A stretch of DNA of 64,000 nt. Source: Filibacter tadaridae (GTDB lineage: Bacteria; Bacillota; Bacilli; Bacillales_A; Planococcaceae). The notes beneath the pieces are model-generated. The model saw nothing but the letters and a program-made list of their open reading frames with translations. It made no database searches and was not told the origin of the DNA. Position 1 is the stretch's first letter. Each line of letters opens with the position of its first letter. A program made the translations under genes and the position numbers. Shown here in pieces: positions 37,055-45,207 of this stretch. The stretch is from NCBI RefSeq assembly GCF_900609045.1, contig NZ_UXAV01000042.1, positions 248,001 to 312,000 of the forward strand, in the 5' to 3' direction.

Positions 37055-37082
37055 TGCAAAAACGTAATACAGAGGATTGCAA

Positions 37083-37233
37083 TTGCAACTACACAATGTT
37101 GCAACTTGACATGGAGCCTCTGCGGGCATGAGTACCAAGCCAAGAAGCCAGCTATATCAAGGGCTGGCTTTGCCTGCGAAGGCTATCATGCCCACCACTC
37201 CATGTAAAGTTGCAACGCCAAGTTTGGTTGCAA
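37083..37233. other. Nested palindrome (structured DNA or RNA element)
   Basis: Four pairs of complementary arms are nested: TTGCAAC (37083-37089) with GTTGCAA (37227-37233); GTTGCAACTTGACATGGAG (37098-37116) with CTCCATGTAAAGTTGCAAC (37198-37216); GGGCATGA (37124-37131) with TCATGCCC (37186-37193); and AAGCCAGC (37145-37152) with GCTGGCTT (37163-37170). No gene fits. It sits between R9 and the half-repeat R10 where a cassette gene would be expected. Confidence 0.85.
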
Positions 37234-37247
37234 TACTATGTACTTTC

Positions 37248-37272
37248 ATTTTGCACTATACACCCGTTAGTA
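37248..37272 (-). repeat. Cassette repeat R10 (one half)
   Basis: Only the right box is present: TTGCACTATACACCCGTTAG. The left box is missing, apparently replaced by the palindrome. 17 bases from the stop of the 77-residue membrane protein. Confidence 0.55.
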
Positions 37273-37288
37273 AAAAATCTTATATTTG

Positions 37289-37522
37289 TTATTTACTTCC
37301 CTTAGAAAAATCAAATTCCAATATATCGTCAAACCAATTGTCTACTGCTTCAATTTGTTTCAAACTAAGGAATAATGGTGTAATGAAATAAAACAAACTG
37401 ATTAGAGCAATAGGAGCTAAGATTAAAATATCAATAATGTCTATTCCATCAAGACTAAGACCATAAATCAAAGACAATCCTAATAATAAAACCAATATTC
37501 CTTTCTTAAACATATTCTTCAT
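37289..37522 (-). CDS. Small membrane protein, unknown
   Basis: A 77-residue protein with two or three helices (GILVLLLGLSLIYGLSL, IIDILILAPIALISLFYFI) and a soluble acidic tail (DNWFDDILEFDFSKGSK). ATG start behind AGGAGGG. Single-gene unit; no recognised family. Confidence 0.7.
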   Translation of the reverse strand: MKNMFKKGILVLLLGLSLIYGLSLDGIDIIDILILAPIALISLFYFITPLFLSLKQIEAVDNWFDDILEFDFSKGSK

Positions 37523-37651
37523 AATATCCCTCCTTTATGTAATTTCGTCATAAATATTCATATTCTTTGTTAAACTATCCTGCCCCGTTAGTTTAAGTGT
37601 AATCCTTCACAATCTGGATTGCTTTATAAATAAATATGTGTTTACTTTACT

Positions 37652-37714
37652 CAACAATCTGGCCCGATTGCAGAACGGACGCAAATCGCTTCTTACACAA
37701 TCGCACCCGTTAGA
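37652..37714 (-). repeat. Cassette repeat R11
   Basis: CAATCTGGCCCGATTGCAG left box, ACGCAAATCGCTTC centre and ATCGCACCCGTTAG right box. Read on the minus strand it opens CTAACGGGTGC and closes CAATCGGGCCAGATTGTTGA. A separate left-box-like fragment (CTGCCCCGTTAG) lies at 37580-37591. It overlaps the protease gene's end by a few bases. Confidence 0.88.
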
Positions 37715-38549
37715 CGCACAAAGTGGCAATGGAGTGATTGAGATAATCTGGTATATGGCCTTCTTTGATAACTGCTATTTCCTTAAAAGTTACGCCTTTT
37801 TCTAAAAGAGATTGAACAACCTCCCAACCAACGAAGTAAGCTTCTCTTTCATGGTTGGTTGTCCCATTTCCAAATGTGAATTTAGTTACTATTTCCGATG
37901 AAGATTCATTTAGAAATGGAGTGATGCCTGTAAAGATTTCTGATCTGTGTTTCTTGCAAGATTGAAACCATCCCTTTTTATGTTCAATATACAATTCATC
38001 TGGTTCTCCAGGAACTACAAATTTACTTACCTGAGTAGCTAAACCTTCTTGTAGTATAGTGGAAGCTATCGTTCGTTCCCACTCACCAGTCAGTTGTGCA
38101 GTTTGAGAATGAACGATGTGTGTAAGTTCATGTACAAGGTAAATATCAGAATCACCATTTTCGATCGGAAGGCATAGAGCTAATCTTTCTTTGTCAAAAG
38201 GAGCAACGAAAGGATTATTTTCAAATCCTCCAACAAAATAAATAACAACAAAATTAATGGGTTGATCGCATCCCAGTAACGCCTTTACTTTTGTAAGATA
38301 TGTTTGTATTTTCCCCTCATCCGGCGTCCATTTCTCAATAACTGACAAGTTTTGTTCATATTTATCCCAAGCGTCATTTAATAACTTCTTTGCCACCGTC
38401 TGTCCCTCCTCACCCGGAGGAACTGCGGCAAAGTTATACAACTCTTTCCACATCGTCCATCTCGCATCTTCCTCAATACCATCCTTGTTTGCTAGTTTAT
38501 AAAAGTTCAAAAACTTAGGTACCAAATCCATTACTTCTACATTATCCAA
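37710..38549 (-). CDS. Putative gluzincin-type zinc protease
   Basis: A 279-residue protein with HELTHIVH (HExxH) around residue 142 and a downstream glutamate in ILQEGLATQVS, as in gluzincin metalloproteases (DUF2268-like). The rest is soluble with no signal peptide, suggesting a cytosolic enzyme. TTG start nine bases after AGGGAGA. Single-gene unit between R11 and R12. Substrate unknown; the zinc-site reading is firm, the family name less so. Confidence 0.75.
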   Translation of the reverse strand: MDNVEVMDLVPKFLNFYKLANKDGIEEDARWTMWKELYNFAAVPPGEEGQTVAKKLLNDAWDKYEQNLSVIEKWTPDEGKIQTYLTKVKALLGCDQPINFVVIYFVGGFENNPFVAPFDKERLALCLPIENGDSDIYLVHELTHIVHSQTAQLTGEWERTIASTILQEGLATQVSKFVVPGEPDELYIEHKKGWFQSCKKHRSEIFTGITPFLNESSSEIVTKFTFGNGTTNHEREAYFVGWEVVQSLLEKGVTFKEIAVIKEGHIPDYLNHSIATLCV

Positions 38550-38642
38550 AAAAACATCTCCCTTTTTTCTTGGCTTTGTTAAACAATATTGTTGTTAATT
38601 AATAAAGAAAAGAACCTATTTGGTCCTTTTTACAGTTTCCTT

Positions 38643-38718
38643 GTTCAACTAATTGGCCCGATTGTTTTAGAAAGGCGCAAATTGGCTTTACGACAAACGT
38701 GCCTGATTGCTGAAGACC
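38643..38718 (-). repeat. Cassette repeat R12
   Basis: AATTGGCCCGATTG left box, AGGCGCAAATTGG centre and ACGTGCCTGATTGCTG right box. The minus-strand tail is AATTAGTTGAAC. About 130 bases from the stop of the next gene. Confidence 0.85.
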
Positions 38719-38848
38719 GTTCTGCACATCTATGCATTCTGAATAACGAAGAAACAATCCTATTTTGCGTAGTTTTCCTTCACTAAATCTAAAATAGAAG
38801 CTTTGCATAACGAAATTAATTCAATTAAGCCATATCCATTCACCACAA

Positions 38849-39505
38849 CTAGAACGTCTCATCCAATTTCTGAATCTTCGAGTGGGAAATTAAATATACA
38901 TTGCCAAAAATGTCGATTTTGTCTCCCTTTATACGTACAGCGCAATCTTTGTTCGACGCATAAATATTCATTTCTTCCGATAAGGGAGACAGTTCGCCTT
39001 GAACCAGCGCAATGTTATTTTCAAGATCAAAATGAGACAGGACGGAAAAATCGTCAAGGCCGATTCCGTCGTAAACAGAGCTTGTTTCAACTTTATATCC
39101 AAAGTTTTTCGAGCATAACCATTTAGCGGACATGTTGATCGCACCAGCGCTTGCTCCCATCACAACGGCTCTGCTTTTTTTAATCAAATCCGATAATTCA
39201 TACTCCATCAAAAAACCATTTTGTTTAAGAGTATTTCCACCCAACAAGAAAATGACTGAAGCATTTTGAATTAACGTTTGGGCATCTTCCTTCTGTACGC
39301 GATAATTAATTAAATGATATTCATCAAACATAATGCCGGCCTGGTCAAGCCACGAGCGTTCAGTAGCACCATCATCTTCATAAAAAAATGGATTCGAGCT
39401 AATCATAGCAAGCGATTTTCTATCAGTTATATCCTCCTGTAACAACCTGCCCAGATTCTCTGGAAAAAAATTGCCAAACCAACCTAAATAATAGTGAGTT
39501 TTCAT
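38849..39505 (-). CDS. Peptidase E-like (S51) protein
   Basis: A 218-residue protein of the class I glutamine-amidotransferase-like fold. VIFLLGGNTLKQNG precedes the nucleophile elbow VVMGASAGAINMSAKW, whose Ser is the S51 catalytic residue, with His in LSHFDLEN. Peptidase E cleaves Asp-X dipeptides; close relatives include cyanophycinase. Cytosolic. Single-gene unit bounded by R12 and R13. Confidence 0.82.
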   Translation of the reverse strand: MKTHYYLGWFGNFFPENLGRLLQEDITDRKSLAMISSNPFFYEDDGATERSWLDQAGIMFDEYHLINYRVQKEDAQTLIQNASVIFLLGGNTLKQNGFLMEYELSDLIKKSRAVVMGASAGAINMSAKWLCSKNFGYKVETSSVYDGIGLDDFSVLSHFDLENNIALVQGELSPLSEEMNIYASNKDCAVRIKGDKIDIFGNVYLISHSKIQKLDETF

Positions 39506-39585
39506 AAGTACCCCCGTAGCAAAGTGTAAATAACATTAATTTCCTGCGTTACTCATTCTGTTTTCTTGTCACCAACACAATACTC

Positions 39586-39651
39586 TCAATCTGGCCCGAT
39601 TAATGAACAGGCGCAGATCCTTGCTTCAGAAACGCGCCCGATTCTTGAAGA
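39586..39651 (-). repeat. Cassette repeat R13 (type example)
   Basis: CAATCTGGCCCGATTAATG left box, ACAGGCGCAGATCC centre, AAACGCGCCCGATTC right box. GGCGC pairs with GCGCC, and the two boxes share GCCCGATT as a direct repeat. Over about 45 bases it is almost identical to the copy at 50101, 10.5 kb away. The next stop codon is 13 bases beyond. Confidence 0.92.
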
Positions 39652-39663
39652 CTTGATTTCGAG

Positions 39664-40702
39664 TTACGTTGGTACACTTTCAGATAAATTCCAATCGAAC
39701 CACCTTGCATGTCCATCTGTTTCACCGACTGTATTTTTCTTTATTATCCCGTTTATAATTGAATCCACATGAAGCTTTCTGTCATCAATATTATTATAAA
39801 TGTGGAAGACGTCTCTATAGCTTCCTATTTCATTGACCTTTTTAATTAATTCACTCTTCACATCGCTTGGCATTTGATTAGCTACATGAGTATGGAAGAT
39901 ACAAATTGTCGTATCATCAGGAACATCCTTTACTACTTTCGAAAGTAAAGCTACTCCATCACCTTCTATTAGGTTAGGAGGATTTAATCTCAATTGCTTA
40001 ACTGCACCTTCAAAGTTTTCAAATCTCTCTTTATGTTCTGGCCATATAAGTGCTTTTAACCATAAGTAGTCTTCTTCATTGGTAAGATCGCTAATGTGCA
40101 GATCTATGCCCAATCTAACATTTACTTGAGGGTTTGAGGACAATAAATTATGAGGTATATCTCCTCCACGTACTTTAGATGTCAGGTGTACGAAAGACTC
40201 GTGATTCCCATAGATTTGATTACTCTCATATGAGTAAGAATAATGGTCCCACAGTAACTGTAACCCCGCACTTGTACCAATCTCTATAAGCGAGAGTGGC
40301 CTATTGGTTTGTTGGTATATGAAACAAAATATCGGATATAGATATGCACAACGCCGAACTTCATTTGTTTGAACAAGCTTGTTTTCCAGGATAAACTTTA
40401 TTTTCTCAACGTTTGTAATACAAAAATCTTTAAATAATGGAAAAGGGTTATTTCCCCTCTTCACTTCATTCACTCGGATAAAATTCTTTCAGCTCATGAT
40501 CTGTACCTTGGAGTAGTAAATAATGAACAGCTCCAAAGAGAAGATTTGGTATAGGTTGACCTTCCTTGGCATGCAGGCATAGATTCAATAAATCATTATC
40601 CTTTGCAATCTGTAATGACAAGGTTTTATAAAGCTCGCTTGAACCTTCACATTCCAAAACGGCAAAATTCTCAAACCTTTCAGCTACCCATTTTATATTC
40701 AT
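39664..40702 (-). pseudogene. DUF2332 protein gene, split by a frameshift
   Basis: Two frames together make one DUF2332 protein. The first, from ATG 40702 (MNIKWVAERFENFAVLECEG), ends at TGA near 40466 after ELKEFYPSE. The second, from 40473 (NEVKRGNNPFPLFKDFCITN), continues with SLIEIGTSAGLQLLWDHY and IFHTHVANQMPSDVKSELI. The family is normally one polypeptide, so I read an indel at about 40470 rather than two genes, though an 8-base overlap would allow coupling. EIGTSAG recalls a methyltransferase-type motif. Function unknown. Confidence 0.7.
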
Positions 40703-40746
40703 ATCATTCTCCCCCTTTTTTGCTAGCGAGACCATTTTTGTGTAAC

Positions 40747-41292
40747 CTATTTTTCATTCCATTCTTCCGCCAAAACCCCATATACAACATGGTCTACATA
40801 ATGGTCATATAACCACTCTGCTTGTCTAATACATCCTTCGTTTACAAAGTTCAATCTCTCGGGGATACCCCTGCTTTTCTTATTGCCAACAGCAGCTCTG
40901 ATCTCAACCTTATTTAAGCCCAACTCATCAAAAGCATAATCGGTCAATGTTTTAGCCACCGCAGTCATTATTCCATTTCCTTGAAATCCTTCACCAAGCC
41001 AATAACCAATATATGCAGTCTTATTTGACCAATTAACGTTATTGTAGCCTGCAACTCCAACAATTTCTCCTTTAAACAAAATAACTGAATTCAAGCTCTT
41101 ATTTTCAGCAAAGCCTTTTAAGCATCCTTTGATAAACTCTGTGGTATCTTCGAGTTTTGTTGTAAAATCCAACCAAGGTAGCCATTCTCTTAAATGGCCT
41201 CTTGACTTATCTGTTAATTCAAATACTCTTTCGCTATCTCTTAATTCTATTAATTTTAACGATAAGTCATCGTTTATCTTATGTATGAACAA
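40747..41292 (-). CDS. GNAT acetyltransferase (RimJ/RimL-like)
   Basis: A 181-residue acetyltransferase of the ribosomal-protein N-acetyltransferase type. LREWLPWLDFT is the N-terminal signature. The acetyl-CoA site is YIGYWLGEGFQGNGIMTAVAK, followed by EIRAAVGNKKSRGIPERLNF. It is clearly paralogous to the gene at 43941-44488 (same WLGEGF, IPERL and YVDH blocks). TTG start behind GGAGGGG. It lies 44 bases from the DUF2332 start with no repeat between, so the two may form one cassette. Confidence 0.88.
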   Translation of the reverse strand: MFIHKINDDLSLKLIELRDSERVFELTDKSRGHLREWLPWLDFTTKLEDTTEFIKGCLKGFAENKSLNSVILFKGEIVGVAGYNNVNWSNKTAYIGYWLGEGFQGNGIMTAVAKTLTDYAFDELGLNKVEIRAAVGNKKSRGIPERLNFVNEGCIRQAEWLYDHYVDHVVYGVLAEEWNEK

Positions 41293-41365
41293 CCTGACCC
41301 CTCCAATTGGTTTATTCCGTATCCTATCACACGTAGCTTAAGCGTCTACAGAAATCTAATTTTTG

Positions 41366-41387
41366 CAACAATCTGTCCCAATTCTCA
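41366..41387 (-). repeat. Cassette repeat R14 (left half only)
   Basis: CAACAATCTGTCCCAATTCTC matches the left box plus tail; the right half is missing and is replaced by the hairpin at 41396-41430. Confidence 0.55.
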
Positions 41388-41395
41388 AATAAGAT

Positions 41396-41430
41396 AAATC
41401 GGGAGGTTTCAAAAGAAACTCTCCCGATCA
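41396..41430. terminator. Hairpin after a GNAT gene
   Basis: ATCGGGAGGTTTC pairs with GAAACTCTCCCGAT (one mismatch); short T-run, so terminator function is uncertain. Confidence 0.5.
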
Positions 41431-41469
41431 TTTGTACGTATCAATTCATTCGTTTTTTGGTAGTACTCT

Positions 41470-41880
41470 CTAATTCAACTTAGCAAACGATACTAGAGAA
41501 CCCTTATCGCAAGACTCGAAACCATTCTTTTCGTAAAAATGTCTTACATCGGGGGCTTCTTCGGTCAATAAAACTTTTTGACGAACATCTTTATATTTCT
41601 TCAGAATCTGTTGTATCAGCTGAGTAGCAATTCCTTGATTTTGATAAGAACTTAACACAAGAACGTCTTGAATATAGATAATTGTTAATCCATCGCCAAC
41701 AACCCGAATTAACCCAACTAATTCTTCATCATTCCAAACAGATATAACTTCTAATGACTGTTCTATTGCCTGTCGAAGACCTTCTAAATCTTGTGTATAG
41801 GCATACCATTCTACGTCATTATATAATCTTTCTAATTGTTCCCTATTTATCTTTTTACTGTTATTAAAATTTATCATCAT
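41470..41880 (-). CDS. GNAT acetyltransferase
   Basis: A 136-residue single-domain GNAT. The acetyl-CoA motif is VLSSYQNQGIATQLIQQIL and the C-terminal pantetheine-arm block is APDVRHFYEKNGFESC. Substrate unknown. Two ATG codons open the gene behind GAGGA. Single-gene unit. Confidence 0.87.
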   Translation of the reverse strand: MMINFNNSKKINREQLERLYNDVEWYAYTQDLEGLRQAIEQSLEVISVWNDEELVGLIRVVGDGLTIIYIQDVLVLSSYQNQGIATQLIQQILKKYKDVRQKVLLTEEAPDVRHFYEKNGFESCDKGSLVSFAKLN

Positions 41881-42104
41881 TCACTTTTCCTCCTCAAAAT
41901 AGTTTATTTTGAAGAGCTGATCCATAATTTAACCACTGTCTTATGCCTCCCTTAAAACTTTTTGTTGTGATATATTGCTATTCCAACATTATTCATCTAT
42001 TTCCACTTGCCTCCAGAAAACGATCTATTGTTCGTTACCTTTTAGTATATCACGATGTTTTCTGAATTTTAAGCTGTTTTCCCAATTTCATTTAAAGTTT
42101 TTTC

Positions 42105-42173
42105 CACAACCTGGTCCGATTGATGCAATACTGGCGCTAATTCTCGTTAGGGAAAAGCGTCTTTTTCCGGAAA
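42105..42173 (-). repeat. Cassette repeat R15
   Basis: CTGGTCCGATTGATGCAAT left box, ACTGGCGCTAATTC centre, AAAAGCGTC right box. Same subfamily as 50587 and 56150. Confidence 0.88.
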
Positions 42174-42217
42174 ATTAATCCGCGCGGCGACTAAATGTAT
42201 TTGATATAGTTTTTTTC

Positions 42218-43444
42218 TTAGCCCTTATTTTCTTGATAATAATAGATTTTTTTAGATTTATCCAAAACGACAAGACTTATGATAAATCCCAAGGTGAGAA
42301 AAGTAAAAGAACCTATAGTATATACAAACCGAATCCCATATAACTCTGCGAAAACGCCAATTATTGTTGTAAACATTATTATTAGCAACGCCTCCAATAC
42401 GCCAAGAACACTTGAAAATCTCCCCATGATATTTACTGGCACATTATTTTGGTAAAAAGTAAAAAATCCAGTATTTGCAAATGACAAGGCAAATGTCAAT
42501 GTGAAAAAACCTACAGATGCCCATATAAAGTTCTGGGAAAATGCAAAGATCAAATAACCAAAAGGTGTAAAGATTGCTCCAAAACCAATCAGGATATTTG
42601 TTTTCAAACGACTGGCGAATAAAGCATTTGTCAATGAGCCTATTATAATTCCTATTCCGGCAACACTGACGAGAAATCCGTAAGTGCTTTCGGATAAAGA
42701 AAGCACCCTTGTTGCAAATGCAGCTTCTAAAGAGTCTAACCCAGTCATAAATACAGTAATTCCGCTAAAGAGTACATAAACCAATGCAATATGCATATTT
42801 GATTTACTAAAGCTGAGAATTTTGATCCAATCATTTCTGATCACTTTAAGGCTCACTTTTTCAGAAATAACAATTTCCCCTCTCAAGTCCAAATTGGGAA
42901 GTAAAAAGATTATTATTGCCGACATGCATAATGCCAGGGAATTTAATTGAATGGCTAGATAAGGAGAGCCAATAATAAACAGAAAACCTGCAATTGAAGG
43001 TCCTAGTATAAAGCCACTTGAATTAATGAAATTTCTAAGTGCATTAAATCTTTGTCGATTTGTCTTAGGTATGAGCTTCGTCATATAAACCATAGATGTG
43101 GGCCCGAAAATTGAACTTGCAATATTAATGATAAATACCCATAAATAAATTGAAATCAGTGAATCCATAAATGGAAGTAAAAATATAAAAAACGCTCTGA
43201 TTAAGTCAAGGAAAATCATTAAATTCCTTTTATTTAACCTGTCGATAAAACTTCCAGACCAAAAATTTGTACATAAAGTAGCGACTGGTATAAGGATATA
43301 AAGAACGGATACTGCGAATGATGATTCTGTCATATCCAAAACAATCAGGTTAAGCGCAATCAAATAAATCCAGGCACCCAGATTTGATACACCAATACCT
43401 AACAGAAGTAATAAAGGGTTTTTCCATTTAATAGACTTCGACAT
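42218..43444 (-). CDS. MFS transporter
   Basis: A 408-residue protein with about twelve membrane helices and the MFS loop signature GSFIDRLNKRNLMIFLD between helices 2 and 3. It resembles DHA3-type drug/macrolide exporters. ATG at 43444, eight bases after TAGGAG; the ATG seven codons earlier lacks a good site. The gene has a 300-base T-box leader, so expression should respond to one uncharged tRNA. An amino-acid or peptide-antibiotic role is an inference from that control. Confidence 0.88.
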   Translation of the reverse strand: MSKSIKWKNPLLLLLGIGVSNLGAWIYLIALNLIVLDMTESSFAVSVLYILIPVATLCTNFWSGSFIDRLNKRNLMIFLDLIRAFFIFLLPFMDSLISIYLWVFIINIASSIFGPTSMVYMTKLIPKTNRQRFNALRNFINSSGFILGPSIAGFLFIIGSPYLAIQLNSLALCMSAIIIFLLPNLDLRGEIVISEKVSLKVIRNDWIKILSFSKSNMHIALVYVLFSGITVFMTGLDSLEAAFATRVLSLSESTYGFLVSVAGIGIIIGSLTNALFASRLKTNILIGFGAIFTPFGYLIFAFSQNFIWASVGFFTLTFALSFANTGFFTFYQNNVPVNIMGRFSSVLGVLEALLIIMFTTIIGVFAELYGIRFVYTIGSFTFLTLGFIISLVVLDKSKKIYYYQENKG

Positions 43445-43479
43445 CGCAGCCACTCCTAAATTCATTATTTGTAGACATC

Positions 43480-43800
43480 AAAAAGGAATCCCGCCCCCAA
43501 GTCATTAGACTTGAGGACGAGACTCCCTGAATTTAGAAGTTCGCGGTGCCACCCCAGTTTGTTCCTGTGTCGCCACAAAAACCTTTTCAAGTACGCCTAC
43601 AGAATATAGTGTAGGATATACTCTATCTCTATAACGGGAGAAACCGGCATATAATCAATCTCATGAAGACATTATCCTATGCGCAGCTCCAAGGCTTGGT
43701 TCTATGTGCTTCTACATCCTCCTTCGCAGCTAACGGAGTTCTCTGTCATGCTTAAGCACATATACTTGTCTCTTCATCGCTTTTTAATGTAAATATATGC
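43480..43800 (-). promoter_or_regulatory. T-box leader controlling the MFS gene
   Basis: Read on the minus strand, the leader has the AGTA motif near 43765, a helix TATGTGCTT/AAGCACATA beyond it and, after that helix, GAACCAAG as the likely specifier region. The T-box GGGTGGCACCGCG is at 43542-43555, and a terminator follows (43484-43526: stem between GGAGTCTCGTCCTCAAGTC and GACTTGGGGGCGGGATTCC, then T5). TGGC in the T-box suits a tRNA with discriminator G. Specifier phase (AAC, ACC or CCA) is not settled by eye. Confidence 0.92.
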
Positions 43801-43880
43801 TACCACAATTCAATAAAATTTAGAATAGGGAAAAATCTATAGAGTTTTAGTCAAAGTGCAATTCACAAACGCTGTTTATA

Positions 43881-43943
43881 TCAATCTGGTCCAATTCATT
43901 AAGAAGAGCATATTTCTTGCTTCAGAAATGTGCCAGTTAGCTA
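43881..43943 (-). repeat. Cassette repeat R16
   Basis: CAATCTGGTCCAATTCATT left box, CTTGCTTCAGAAATGTGCCAGTTAG (split: CTTGCTTCAG, GTGCCAGTTAG) right; diverged member of the R13 type. Confidence 0.78.
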
Positions 43944-44488
43944 AGCAAGTCGATTATAATCTTCTTTTATTAAACCAAATACATAATGGTCAACGTATCT
44001 GTCATATAAAAATTCGGAACTCCTAGTACAACCTTCTTTTTGAAAACCAAGTCTTTCAGGGATAGCTTGGCTTTTGTGGTTTTCTGTCGCTGTACGGATT
44101 TCAATTCTTTTTAATCCTAGTTCATTAAAACAATAATCAATAATAGCTTTACAAGCAGTGGTCATTAAGCCTTTACCCCGGAATCCTTCACCTAACCAAT
44201 ATCCTATTGAAGTCGATTTATTAGCCCAGTTTATACCATGTAAGCCGATAACACCTGCTAATTCCCCTCTGTACCAAATACCAGCTTGAAAACCGTTATT
44301 ATCATCAAATTGCTTTAATGTACCTTCAATAAATTCTATTGAATCGCTAACCTTTTTTGTGAAACCAACCCACGGCAACCATTCCCTAAGATGAATCCTT
44401 GATTTATCAGTTAAAAAAATAGATTTTCAGCATGCCTTGGTTCTAACAAACGTAATTCAGATTCGTCATTTAGCTTAAAGTAAAACAT
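43941..44488 (-). pseudogene. GNAT acetyltransferase gene with T-run frameshift
   Basis: The gene opens at ATG 44488 behind GGGAGAGAG (MFYFKLNDESELRLLEPRHA), then hits a stop after ENLFF. One extra T in the run of seven (near 44417) would restore LTDKSRIHLREWLPWVGF and the rest of a 182-residue RimJ/RimL-like enzyme. The downstream frame has YWLGEGFRGKGLMTTACK and IPERLGFQKEGCTR. It is paralogous to the gene at 40747. A homopolymer indel could be real decay, phase variation or a sequencing error. Confidence 0.8.
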
Positions 44489-44535
44489 AATCTCTCTCCC
44501 TTTATTTCGACATAATACCAAAGCTGTGTTGTTCT

Positions 44536-44603
44536 GTAATCTGTCTCGAGGAACCTGAAAGGGACGCAATACTTCTTCCGTTAGTGCGCCCGTTTGCGGA
44601 TAT
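44536..44603 (-). repeat. Cassette repeat R17
   Basis: TAATCTGTCTCGAGG left box (diverged), GGGACGCAATACTTC centre, GTGCGCCCGTTTGCGG right box. Confidence 0.72.
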
Positions 44604-44680
44604 CATAGTACTCGTCTAGTTCAACTAACACCCATAGGTTGATTAAATAACAATACCGTTATAACTAATTTCCACTGGAC

Positions 44681-45118
44681 TTAAAATTCCACATAAAATG
44701 GTTGTTTGCTGCTATCAAGACAGTACTCTATTCTTTTTCTAAAATTATCAATAGTTATCATTTTCAAAGCCTGCTCAATAGGGAAAAAACCCACTTCTAA
44801 ACTTTCTGGTGAAGTTGTTAATTTGCCACCAATTGGCTCAGCTAAAAAGAGAGTATTACAAATTGACTTATTCACATTTTGAAATACCCCACAGAATTTA
44901 AGAACTTCAATATCAATACCTGACTCCTCTTTAGTTTCCCTTATTGCAGCGTCTTTCAGAGACTCACCTTCCTCAACTATTCCACCTGGCATTTCCCAAC
45001 CTCTCATAGGACCTTTAATTAGCAAAAGTTCCTTTTGGTCGTTGAGTACAATAGTTGCAGCAGAAACAAAGTGTTTAGAAGGTGTGTAAATATGTGATGT
45101 GTTTTGTCCCAAAGTCAT
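44681..45118 (-). CDS. NUDIX hydrolase
   Basis: A 145-residue NUDIX protein with the complete Nudix box GGIVEEGESLKDAAIRETKE followed by ESGI (GX5EX7REUXEEXGU). It hydrolyses a nucleoside diphosphate linked to some group X; the substrate cannot be read. ATG start behind AAGGGGGC. Single-gene unit between R17 and R18. Confidence 0.9.
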   Translation of the reverse strand: MTLGQNTSHIYTPSKHFVSAATIVLNDQKELLLIKGPMRGWEMPGGIVEEGESLKDAAIRETKEESGIDIEVLKFCGVFQNVNKSICNTLFLAEPIGGKLTTSPESLEVGFFPIEQALKMITIDNFRKRIEYCLDSSKQPFYVEF

Positions 45119-45148
45119 TGCCCCCTTTTTTATGTAAAGCTTACTCCA

Positions 45149-45204
45149 TTATATGGCCCGATTCAGGCACAGTGCATCTTCTACAACTGCGCCCGATTAT
45201 GGCA
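45149..45204 (-). repeat. Cassette repeat R18 (short form)
   Basis: ATGGCCCGATTCAGGCACA left box and CAACTGCGCCCGATTATGG right box, 25 bases apart. Same short form as 50929. Four bases from the VOC gene stop. Confidence 0.9.
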
Positions 45205-45207
45205 TTG

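Noticed and set aside
37098-37216. Insertion-sequence ends for the palindrome
   Set aside because: The interior is only about 80 bp and itself palindromic, with no transposase and no target duplication seen.
37128-37391. An 87-codon plus-strand frame
   Set aside because: It runs through the nested palindrome, a cassette half-repeat and the antisense of a membrane-protein gene.
40466-40735. A separate 89-residue gene
   Set aside because: Its product is the N-terminal part of the DUF2332 protein continued in another frame; counted as one broken gene.
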